Of a stretch of 15,724 nt of DNA, positions 13,501 through 15,724 are shown piece by piece (the stretch's first letter is position 1; the number at the start of each line of letters is the position of its first letter). The translations under genes were made by a program, and so were the position numbers. Where the stretch lies: positions 125,773-141,496 of the forward strand of contig MU646600.1 of assembly GCA_026770585.1 (NCBI GenBank), given 5' to 3'. Under the pieces are notes generated by a model, which made no database searches, had not been told where the DNA came from, and saw only the letters and a list, made by a program, of their open reading frames with translations. The stretch comes from Baffinella frigidus. Its lineage: Eukaryota; Cryptophyceae; Cryptomonadales; Baffinellaceae.

Positions 13501-14704
13501 TCCCGCCTTCTATCGGAGTAACGTCGTTGTTTTTTAGTCTTGCACCGAGTCTGTCGGGCAGCGGACCACCGCAGGTCTGCAGCCTCCTGCCCTCCCGTGT
13601 GTTGTAAGGCTGAGGGGCTAGGGTGCATGGTGTAAGGTTCAGGGTTTCGGCCAAGTGAGGTAGTGTACAACCGGATTGCGACGTGACGCAGTGTCAATTT
13701 GTTGTGGCTTGCACCGAGTCGGTCGGGCAGAAGACCACCACAGATTTGCAGTATCCCGCCCTCCCACGTGAAGTATCGATGTGTACCACACGGCTCGGTG
13801 TGAAACTTTTTACGACCTGTAAACCCGTGCGAAGTCCCAACCACACGAGGCTACCCAGGCGAACAGAATAAAAGGGACTTTTAAACTTTTGTGGGGAAAT
13901 GGTCACGTGTAAAAGTGGCTGCTTTTCATCTGAAAATTACTACACACGTTTACAGTCGATATTTATTCTGTTCGCATAGGTAGCCTCGTGTGGAAGTCCC
14001 GAACTTCCCAAGTCGAAAAGTCGCCCGCTCGCCTTGAAGTCGCTCTCTCGCTTCTAAGTTAACAAAAAAACTGAGCCCTTTTTTTTCGGCAGGGCCGATC
14101 GTGATGAAGGACCTGAAGTTCCGCAACGGACGCTTCTACGACCACTCCCGCGCCGAGATCGCTGCAGGTTCACCCCCGAATCACCCGGGATAATTCCTCC
14201 ACCCCCCCAATCAGCCTGGATCCTCCAACCCCGAATGAGTCGAGATACTCATAAGGTCAGAGTACAGGGGTTTCTCGCGAATAAGCGAGTAACTGGTGTA
14301 CCTATGAAGAGCGGGAGGACCCTAGGGCGGTGCGTGTCCTGAACCGTGAGTCGGGAGTAACCCTAAACCCTAAACTCTAAGCTCTAAACCCTCAACCCTA
14401 AACCCCAAACCCTGAACCCTAAACCCCAAACCCCAAACCCCGAACCCTAAAGTTGAAACTCTAAACCTAGAACGCTAAACCCCAAACCCCTAAACCCCAA
14501 ACCCCAAACCCCAAACCCTGACCCCTAAACCCCAAACCCTAAACCCTAAACCCCAACCCCTAAACCCTAAACCCCAACCCCTAAACCCAAAACCCCAAAC
14601 TGTACTCCTTAAACCCTACAACCTACACCCTGAACCTTGCAGGGCGGGAGGACCCGACGCCCACGCACACCAAGCTGCTGCGCAAGATCAAGGCTGTCAA
14701 GTAG
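1687..14704 (+). CDS. Whole gene: plastid-targeted Rossmann-fold dehydrogenase-like protein, 14 exons (1687-1971, 3674-3742, 4392-4496, 4947-5024, 5164-5223, 5691-5744, 6670-6765, 7833-7898, 8977-9093, 10065-10135, 11326-11408, 12709-12783, 14093-14167, 14643-14704)
   Basis: The 14 exons join without a frame break into 431 residues plus TAG. Seen: a signal peptide and FAP-type leader in exon 1, a heptad-rich coiled coil at about residues 69-148, a GxGxxG loop (G161, G163, G166) after a hydrophobic beta strand, then [51 protein letters not shown] and [10 protein letters not shown]. From family knowledge, this motif order matches a little-studied plant/algal family related to ketopantoate reductase (ApbA/PanE) and 6-phosphogluconate dehydrogenase folds. 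The reaction and substrate cannot be told from sequence. Coding sequence is only about 10 percent of the 13 kb span. Nearly all acceptors are cag followed by g; donors are mostly gt with gc at introns 5, 7 and probably 1. The exon 1/2 junction is the least certain. The gene structure is strong, the biochemical role tentative. Confidence 0.82.
2327..2476. mobile_element. Long hairpin element with 64-bp arms
   Basis: Left arm 2327-2390 and right arm 2413-2476 are reverse complements with a single mismatch by eye, separated by 22 bases holding the palindrome gatcctaggatc. Arms carry the nested motifs ggcctacgg, ttgcctaggac and ccgtaggcc. As RNA it would form a very stable stem. No ORF. Such full-length foldback structure fits a MITE or a processed small-RNA hairpin. 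Confidence 0.8.
2683..2842. mobile_element. 160-bp inverted-repeat element
   Basis: Outer arms tcatccggacgagtattcat at 2683 and atgaatactcgtccggatga ending at 2842, both continuing into cgattttggtgtatctt/aagatacaccaaaatcg, with an extra aatcggagatcccgaaa loop in the right arm. No coding sequence. Confidence 0.75.
3033..3158 (+). mobile_element. 126-bp TIR element, family C, copy 1
   Basis: Ends are ccacgccagagt and atctggcgtgg. The interior has ttgacttttgaaaaccactg and gggggagttgacttttgg. A second copy of the same 126-bp length lies in opposite orientation at 11893-12018, with ttgacttttgaaaactactg and ggggaattgacttttcg on its minus strand. Confidence 0.75.
3161..3277. mobile_element. TIR element, family D, copy 1
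   Basis: Left arm agctctgtctgagttttatt then ctggctcgtcct; the right arm is its reverse complement ending in cagagct at 3277, with two mismatches in about 32 bp. It abuts the family C element directly. A relative with the same terminal motif lies at 12078-12192. Confidence 0.75.
3567..3599 (+). pseudogene. Truncated upstream copy of exon 2 ([11 protein letters not shown])
   Basis: Preceded by gagcag as a working acceptor would be, it reads [11 protein letters not shown] and then breaks into acaccaaacac-type repeat with no donor. A more decayed copy (TVDELAVL) lies at about 3458-3481. Confidence 0.75.
3674..3742 (+). CDS. Exon 2: coiled-coil segment (residues 96-118)
   Basis: Reads [20 protein letters not shown] then DLQ, flanked by cag before and gtcgtc after, in phase 0. 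Hydrophobic residues keep a heptad spacing, continuing the helix of exon 1. This is the only copy extending past LRD to a donor; the truncated copies at 3567-3599 and 3887-3919 stop there. Confidence 0.8.
3743..4391 (+). repeat. Intron 2: duplicated exon edges and GTCAC palindromic repeats
   Basis: Contains a third copy of the exon 2 start (3887-3919, acceptor gagcag retained, no donor), two 5'-part copies of exon 3 (3950-4010, with a 14-base internal deletion; 4156-4224, acceptor accag retained), telomere-like repeats (3921-3940, 4112-4147) and two clusters of a short palindromic repeat, gaagtcactttggtgacttt, at about 4018-4102 and 4231-4386. The exon 3 copy and the palindromic repeat are duplicated together as one unit. 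Confidence 0.75.
4392..4496 (+). CDS. Exon 3: coiled-coil segment (residues 119-153)
   Basis: Reads [20 protein letters not shown] then [15 protein letters not shown] between gcgcag and gtgcaa, phase 0. It completes the coiled coil just before the Rossmann domain. It is the only copy having both an acceptor and a donor: copies at 3950 and 4156 end after ELE, and the copy near 4655-4714 lacks the first half. Confidence 0.8.
4497..4946 (+). repeat. Intron 3: exon 3 end copy and a perfect telomere-like run
   Basis: A copy of the 3' part of exon 3 ([19 protein letters not shown], about 4655-4714) keeps a donor-like gag|gtgcga. Further on is the cleanest telomere-like run of the window (about 4764-4815, ending in seven uninterrupted units of ccctaaa before degenerating), then an A-rich stretch of aacaaaaaac/taaatgataa type (4850-4927). 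Short repeats gagataaatcaacttt occur near 4549-4585. Confidence 0.7.
4947..5024 (+). CDS. Exon 4: Rossmann nucleotide-binding loop (residues 154-179)
   Basis: Reads [20 protein letters not shown] then GASDVT. The beta strand SIIV followed by G-D-G-R-V-G is a textbook GxGxxG dinucleotide-binding loop. It is bounded by acgcag and gtgcgc in phase 0. No truncated copies of this exon were seen, unlike most others in the gene. Confidence 0.88.
5037..5138 (+). repeat. CT/CG microsatellite in intron 4
   Basis: Runs of ct, then cg and ctcg/gctc repeats fill most of the 139-bp intron 4 and form the pyrimidine tract before the exon 5 acceptor. Confidence 0.85.
5164..5223 (+). CDS. Exon 5 (residues 180-199), GC donor
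   Basis: Reads [20 protein letters not shown], preceded by gggcag and followed by gcatcc. It would supply the stretch between the first and second beta strands of the fold. The donor is GC here, while two downstream copies of the exon end (to 5418 and 5588) carry gtaccc. The frame joins exactly to exon 6. Confidence 0.78.
5224..5690 (+). repeat. Intron 5: telomere-like repeats with two copies of the exon 5 end
   Basis: Tracts of ccctaaac/ccctacac type surround a tandem duplication, each unit starting actggacggrttcragtagag and ending with the exon 5 tail (QIKQ-PAGGPQ-like) at 5386-5418 and 5556-5588. Both copies end in cag|gtaccc. The second encodes [11 protein letters not shown] in register; the first has lost bases in the G-run. 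Confidence 0.72.
5691..5744 (+). CDS. Exon 6: [12 protein letters not shown] motif (residues 200-217)
   Basis: Reads [18 protein letters not shown] between ctgcggcag and gtattc, phase 0. The GPIY-hydrophobic-C-x-K/R-N pattern is the beta strand and turn typical of the plant/algal family, at the place where ketopantoate-reductase-like proteins assess the dinucleotide-bound pocket. Single copy. Confidence 0.85.
5806..5920 (-). mobile_element. Minus-strand copy of the gaatagtcgg element
   Basis: Read on the minus strand it gives cccgggctc, ccaaagttgacggatttgta, cccagaatgtcaacttgaga then atagtcggccaaccggagcg and aggcagagctcg. This follows the 10592-10742 copy over about 110 bases with scattered mismatches. 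Confidence 0.65.
6127..6197. repeat. Short hairpin in intron 6
   Basis: Arms gttgcaccaggaac (6127-6140) and gtttcctggtgcaac (6183-6197) enclose a 42-base loop. It lies just after agcctcgagtggaag, which resembles the right end of the inverted-repeat element at 13841-13993. Confidence 0.6.
6505..6560 (+). pseudogene. Truncated upstream copy of exon 7
   Basis: After aaactag it reads [18 protein letters not shown] and then diverges. It is followed by a second stretch of the same satellite and then the real exon 7 with aaaacag, so the satellite plus exon start was duplicated as a block. No donor. Confidence 0.78.
6670..6765 (+). CDS. Exon 7: [10 protein letters not shown] motif (residues 218-249), GC donor
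   Basis: Reads [20 protein letters not shown] then [12 protein letters not shown] between aaaacag and gcaagc. The RRADLIVL strand followed by a G-x-L turn fits the family. The donor is GC, and both downstream copies of the exon end (to 7019 and 7342) also have gca after gag, so the GC donor predates the duplications. Confidence 0.83.
7579..7617 (+). pseudogene. Truncated upstream copy of exon 8
   Basis: Reads [13 protein letters not shown] after cgaaacag, identical in sequence to the real exon 8 apart from one silent base before it breaks into caccccccacc. No donor. It sits 254 bp before the true exon and the hairpin 7708-7791 lies between them. Confidence 0.82.
7708..7791. mobile_element. 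Hairpin element between the two exon 8 starts
   Basis: Arms gtcaacctaattacggcatt then ccg at the left and cggaatgccgtaattagg then gtgaagac at the right, with inner gcgttgcggtatgcaatacg. The left arm has lost three bases. Flanked by acceptor-type sequence and gcccgaaacag. Confidence 0.65.
7833..7898 (+). CDS. Exon 8: ALVYFAV strand (residues 250-271)
   Basis: Reads [20 protein letters not shown] then AG, between gaaacag and gtgcct, phase 0. This strand-turn (YFAV followed by K-G-x-x-PVD) is a strong match to the family. The copy at 7579 has the same start but loses the frame after GDK; the copy near 8113 carries only the later part. Confidence 0.85.
7899..8976 (+). repeat. Intron 8: telomere-like tract, CT/CA microsatellites and an array of exon 9 start copies
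   Basis: Starts with a long ccctaaaccc/ccaaaacccaaaa tract (7902-8035), then a decayed piece of exon 8 (about 8113-8150, [12 protein letters not shown]) and six copies of the exon 9 start. CT/CA microsatellites occupy 8401-8516 and 8597-8680, placed as pyrimidine tracts directly before copies 3 and 4. Confidence 0.8.
8187..8905 (+). pseudogene. Array of six truncated exon 9 starts
   Basis: Copies at 8187-8240 (badly decayed), 8312-8370 ([20 protein letters not shown]), 8520-8570 (18-base in-frame deletion), 8684-8742 (full [20 protein letters not shown]), 8777-8812 (deleted) and 8854-8905 (one-base insertion). Five keep a cag acceptor. The longer ones diverge soon after the GKWA-x-x-L residues into aaaccc/aaatcc-type sequence and none has a donor. 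The complete exon follows at 8977. Confidence 0.85.
8977..9093 (+). CDS. Exon 9: [11 protein letters not shown] helix (residues 272-310)
   Basis: Reads [20 protein letters not shown] then [19 protein letters not shown], between ccccag and gtgccg, phase 0. It links the Rossmann half to the helical C-terminal half. It is the only one of seven copies of this exon start that continues past the first 20 or so residues and reaches a donor. Confidence 0.87.
9094..10064 (+). repeat. Intron 9: exon 9 end copies, exon 10 start copies, telomere-like tracts
   Basis: A 3'-part copy of exon 9 (RVISRTDFE, 9254-9280, donor gttact) lies downstream of the real one; shorter echoes (gactttgag|gcg, tctttgag|gtt) occur near 9142-9176. 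Then come three copies of the exon 10 start: about 9404-9431 ([10 protein letters not shown]), 9603-9650 ([16 protein letters not shown], acceptor ctag) and 9856-9891 ([12 protein letters not shown], acceptor ctag). Degenerate aacccctaaccc repeats fill the gaps. Confidence 0.78.
9724..9808 (+). repeat. 85-bp repeat, copy in intron 9
   Basis: From caagccagacgatcagcat to ttgccctcaa, identical to 12265-12349 except for one base (atccgc here, atgcgc there). It includes ordinary telomere-like sequence and a unique half (gcagcacgcggcacctttgt), so it was copied as a block. Confidence 0.85.
10065..10135 (+). CDS. Exon 10: [15 protein letters not shown] helix (residues 311-333 plus two bases)
   Basis: Reads [20 protein letters not shown] then TKQ plus AG, between ctctcag and gtgctc (phase 2). 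The K/R-L-I-W-x-x-A-I helix corresponds to the conserved lysine/asparagine-region helix that opens the C-terminal domain of ketopantoate-reductase-like proteins. Upstream copies contain only the first half and downstream copies only the second half. Confidence 0.85.
10158..10327 (+). repeat. Direct repeat unit 1 of about 170 bp carrying the exon 10 tail
   Basis: From tgacgaatttgtaccatgga to the exon 10 tail and donor; repeated at 10672-10841 with only a handful of differences. Each unit joins the right part of the gaatagtcgg element to gcaaattagactgg, a C-run and cgtgcttctggaca. Confidence 0.82.
10444..10573 (+). repeat. GA microsatellite in intron 10
   Basis: About 130 bp of gaga with gg interruptions. 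It is purine-rich on the sense strand, the opposite of the CT tracts elsewhere in the gene, and directly follows a weak copy of the exon 10 tail ending in ccaagcag. Confidence 0.9.
10592..10742 (+). mobile_element. Most complete copy of the gaatagtcgg TIR element
   Basis: About 151 bp, bounded by ctagcgctgcctcactc at the left and gaccgaggcagcgctag at the right, a terminal inverted repeat of roughly 13-17 bp. The interior has cactttggtgagaccagg, cgccaaagttgacgaatttg and gcgaatagtcagccaaccc. No coding capacity, so a MITE-like non-autonomous element is the natural reading. Confidence 0.7.
10672..10841 (+). repeat. Direct repeat unit 2 of about 170 bp carrying the exon 10 tail
   Basis: Same content as 10158-10327, ending in the exon 10 tail (GKLDTKQ) and donor gtgccc. 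Here the gaatagtcgg element is complete on its left side (10592), so this unit is probably closer to the parent. Confidence 0.82.
11326..11408 (+). CDS. Exon 11: helical C-terminal domain (residues 334 split Arg to 361)
   Basis: The leading G completes AG|G (Arg), then [20 protein letters not shown] and GVAEAVT follow, ending in phase 1 at acag|gtccat. The pattern is a long amphipathic helix as in the C-terminal bundle of the fold. Three truncated copies of its start lie upstream and two copies of its end lie downstream. Confidence 0.84.
11831..11863 (+). pseudogene. Out-of-place fragment of exon 13
   Basis: Reads [11 protein letters not shown] against [11 protein letters not shown] in exon 13; by eye 27 of 33 bases agree. 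It lies in intron 11, ahead of exon 12, directly after an exon 11 tail and its donor. No acceptor precedes it. Chance resemblance is possible but the length and codon register argue against it. Confidence 0.55.
11893..12018 (-). mobile_element. 126-bp TIR element, family C, copy 2 (inverted)
   Basis: Ends ccacgccagagt and actctggcgtgg. Its minus strand aligns along its length with 3033-3158, including the cacgccagagtggaggaggg start and the paired ttgactttt motifs. The direct repeat ggggtcggttgcgagccc occurs just before it (11873-11890) and again at 12059-12076. Confidence 0.75.
12078..12192. mobile_element. TIR element, family D relative
   Basis: Ends agctctgcctgagt and actcaggcagggct, the same terminal motif as the element at 3161-3277 but with an unrelated centre, holding its own pair acatacatgta/tacatgtagcgc. 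As in intron 1, it lies immediately downstream of a family C element. Confidence 0.7.
12265..12349 (+). repeat. 85-bp repeat, copy in intron 11
   Basis: Differs from 9724-9808 at one base of 85 by eye. The sharp similarity ends suggest a recent copy event between two introns of the same gene, about 2.5 kb apart. Confidence 0.85.
12427..12508 (+). repeat. G-rich ggggtga tandem repeat
   Basis: About ten units of gaggggt followed by ggggagggggttgaggggtggggggtgg. It is strongly G-rich on the sense strand, opposite to most low-complexity DNA in this gene, and has many G-runs able to form a quadruplex in RNA or DNA. Confidence 0.85.
12541..12700 (+). repeat. AT-rich block with ttggatgat repeats before exon 12
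   Basis: Contains aattggatgatatcat, aattggataatacgat, agttggataattaa and actggatgattaaa in succession, a degenerate repeat of 25-30 bp. It is in sharp contrast to the GC-rich surroundings and sits directly before the exon 12 acceptor. Confidence 0.75.
12709..12783 (+). CDS. Exon 12 (residues 362 split Gly to 386)
   Basis: Gly is split across the junction, then [20 protein letters not shown] and QTTT follow, phase 1 at both ends (tgtcgcag before, gtaccg after). This is the only copy of this exon with its complete 5' half; it is followed by an array of 3'-half copies. Confidence 0.85.
12949..13035 (+). repeat. Left arm of an 87-bp inverted duplication
   Basis: From tcaagtggtgtcctaccggt to tgagtctgtcg; the reverse complement of 13392-13478 with one mismatch by eye. 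It joins intron sequence to the start of an exon 12 tail copy. Confidence 0.85.
13392..13478 (-). repeat. Right arm of the 87-bp inverted duplication (inverted exon 12 tail)
   Basis: Begins cgacagactcagtgtacgct, the exon 12 tail read backwards, and runs through gtaggacaatgtttcacgtg. This is the only exon copy in the array on the opposite strand. With 12949-13035 it could form an 87-bp stem around a loop of about 356 bases. Confidence 0.85.
13841..13993. mobile_element. 153-bp TIR element in intron 12
   Basis: Ends ccacacgaggctacccaggc then gaacagaataaa, mirrored at the right by tttattctgttcgcatagg then tagcctcgtgtgg, with about three mismatches in 32. The interior has gaaaattactacacacg, a motif also in introns 6 and 11. 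No ORF. Confidence 0.72.
14093..14167 (+). CDS. Exon 13: [10 protein letters not shown] motif (residues 387 split Gly to 411)
   Basis: Split Gly, then [20 protein letters not shown] and EIAA, with phase 1 at both ends (ttcggcag before, gttcac after). The F-x-x-R/W-N-G-x-F-Y pattern close to the C-terminus is a signature of the family as I know it. A misplaced fragment resembling this exon lies at 11831-11863. Confidence 0.87.
14168..14642 (+). repeat. Intron 13: long degenerate telomere-like tract
   Basis: After about 190 bp of non-repetitive sequence, 14358-14640 is almost pure ccctaaa/ccccaaa/ccctgaa repeats, C-rich on the sense strand, leading straight to ccttgcag before exon 14. No exon copies seen. 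Confidence 0.85.
14643..14704 (+). CDS. Exon 14: C-terminus and stop (residues 412 split Gly to 431)
   Basis: Split Gly, then [19 protein letters not shown] and TAG, preceded by ccttgcag. The D-P-x-P-x-H-T then a basic helix is the expected end of the family. The stop is followed by a GA microsatellite and, at about 14719-14747, by a second copy of the exon end including the TAG. Confidence 0.87.
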
Positions 14705-14865
14705 AGAGAGAGAGACGAGAGATCACGGCTGTCAAGTAGAGAGAGAGCCGAGAGAGAGAGAGAGGCCGTTATTATCACCGACACGGCCGCCGTGTATGCC
14801 GTCCCACAGAGGCTGTGTTTGATCAGGACTGAGAGAGAGAGCGTGCGTGCACTCTACACGTCGTG
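14703..14865 (+). repeat. 3' untranslated region or flank: GA microsatellite and a second copy of the exon 14 end
   Basis: Directly after the TAG come gagagaga tracts. At about 14719-14747 agatca-ggctgtcaagtagagagaga is repeated, so the coding end and stop codon were duplicated with the microsatellite. No clear polyadenylation signal was seen. Confidence 0.75.
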
Positions 14866-15440
14866 ACCTGCAGGGGTACCTCACTCATAAGAAACCGCCC
14901 CACCCTAAGACCACCGTAGGGCCATAGGCATGGTCCTACTGTAGGGTCTTAGGGGGAGGCCGTTTCTTATGAGCGAGGTCACCCTGTAGAGAGGGGGCGT
15001 GCGCACTCAATATCCCTTAAGTGGCCAGTAGGCTCATACGCCCTACCGTAGGGCCCTAGGACCAGCCTAGGACCTCAGGCCCCCAAATTTGGAGGCCTGG
15101 TCACTTAAGGGATACGTAGTGACCTAGCCACGATCCAGGCGGTCTTAGTAGAGCGAAAGTGTGGCCTCGTCGCGGTGGGGGGGGGCGCGTGGTGGCCATG
15201 TTGGTACATGTATTGGTCGAGATCGCTCTCCGTCAAGTACAATGTACAGGAGTACCTCGCTCACAAGAAAGCGAGCGGGTCACAGTTGACCCCCAGCAGG
15301 TCGTAGGCCCCTTCAGGGGTACCTCGCTCATAAGAAAGCACCCCCCCCCCCCAGGACCATTATAGGGCCCTAGGCATAGGCCTACATGTACTGTAAACCC
15401 CTAAGGCGGCGCCTGTAACCCCTGTACATTGTGCGGAAGG
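14866..15440. mobile_element. Cluster of hairpin elements 3' of the gene
   Basis: A hairpin at 14875-14982 has arms ggtacctcactcataagaaac and gtttcttatgagcgaggtc. Another at 15011-15114 has arms tatcccttaagtggccag and ctggtcacttaagggata. The left-end motif of the first recurs at about 15247 and 15314 (ggtacctcgctca-aagaaa). An inverted pair aatgtacagg/cctgtacatt spans 15241-15432. Interiors share cgtagggcc and cctagg motifs with the hairpin of intron 1. Confidence 0.65.
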
Positions 15441-15724
15441 ACGCTGCAGGCGGACACCCTAAACCCCAAACCGTTTTTAGGTCCTTTAGGTTCTTCGAGC
15501 TCCCAGCATAGGCGGACACCGGAACTTGTTCTGTAGAAAGGCCATGCTTCCTAGAAGCCCCACACAAGAGAGCGCTCCAACCACAGTCTCTCAGAGAGAT
15601 TGATAATTCATTGCCAAACAACCAGCGTCAGCGCCGCACATGCTACGCATTGTGCCACTTACTGTACCCCGTGTCGGCCGCTCATAGGAGCATTTTCCGG
15701 ATGGATTCTAACTCCACCTCCTAC
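15441..15724. other. Right edge: nothing recognised
   Basis: A short ggcggacacc direct repeat (about 15450 and 15511) and one telomere-like unit are visible. Reading frames here are short and show no motif, leader or splice pattern that would support a gene. Confidence 0.5.

Larger units (their letters stand above)
12904..13743 (+). pseudogene. Array of exon 12 tail copies
   Basis: Tails of the form [11 protein letters not shown] plus G occur at 13018-13053, 13174-13222 (from RFKAHTES), 13542-13574 ([11 protein letters not shown]) and 13709-13743 ([11 protein letters not shown], donor lost). Very short ones (cagacc-acgg) occur at 12904-12916 and 13349-13361. Most are followed by gtgccgcc or gtctgc and a cccgccctccc stretch. 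An inverted copy of a tail is part of 13392-13478. Confidence 0.82.
12784..14092 (+). repeat. Intron 12: array of exon 12 tails, CT microsatellites, inverted duplication, TIR element
   Basis: After the donor gtaccg come about seven copies of the exon 12 tail, CT tracts at 12830-12904 and 13281-13350, an inverted duplication (12949-13035 with 13392-13478), a G-rich telomere-like stretch (13608-13655) and an inverted-repeat element (13841-13993). It ends with a T-run and cggcag before exon 13. Confidence 0.78.

Noticed and set aside
3567-13743. The exon copies as alternative, mutually exclusive exons
   Set aside because: 5' copies lack donors and 3' copies lack acceptors, and many have frame-breaking changes. 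Using them would not give a complete exon.
15382-15621. Minus-strand 79-residue ORF at the right edge
   Set aside because: No leader, motif, splice-site context or coding bias; length is expected by chance.

Overview
The window looks like nuclear DNA from a eukaryotic alga with a complex (secondary, red-lineage) plastid. Three things point there: a GC-rich, intron-rich gene whose first exon has a signal peptide followed at once by an ASA-FAP motif; abundant degenerate TTTAGGG/CCCTAAA repeats; and introns ending in AG that are followed by G in 12 of 13 cases, with a few GC donors. A cryptophyte, haptophyte, dinoflagellate or ochrophyte would all fit, and the sequence alone does not decide.

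Layout. Two genes diverge from an intergenic gap of about 135 bp (1552-1686). The right-hand gene, on the + strand, runs from 1687 to 14704. I reconstruct 14 exons whose phases fit exactly: introns 1-9 are phase 0, intron 10 phase 2, introns 11-13 phase 1. They give one 431-residue protein from 1,296 coding bases spread over 13 kb. It has a plastid-type bipartite leader, a predicted coiled coil, then a Rossmann-fold dehydrogenase-like body ([43 protein letters not shown]) that resembles a plant/algal family related to ketopantoate reductase. The left-hand gene, on the - strand, has an exon at 1111-1551 and another at about 206-323 and continues out of the window. Its function is not recognised.

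The striking feature is how the introns are built. Almost every exon is surrounded by truncated copies of itself. Copies of an exon's 5' part, with the intron acceptor, lie upstream of the real exon. Copies of its 3' part, with the intron donor, lie downstream. The clearest cases are exon 9 (six upstream copies), exon 12 (about seven downstream copies), exon 10 (copies on both sides) and exon 11 (copies on both sides). The minus-strand gene shows the same rule. The rest of the introns is filled with telomere-like C-rich repeats, CT microsatellites and short hairpin elements with terminal inverted repeats, several of which recur in different introns.

The telomere-like repeats are polarised with transcription: C-rich (CCCTAAA) on the sense strand of both genes, so the motif flips orientation across the shared promoter. 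To the right of the stop codon (14705-15724) there is no supportable gene, only hairpin repeats. No tRNA, rRNA, CRISPR or protein-coding transposon was seen.
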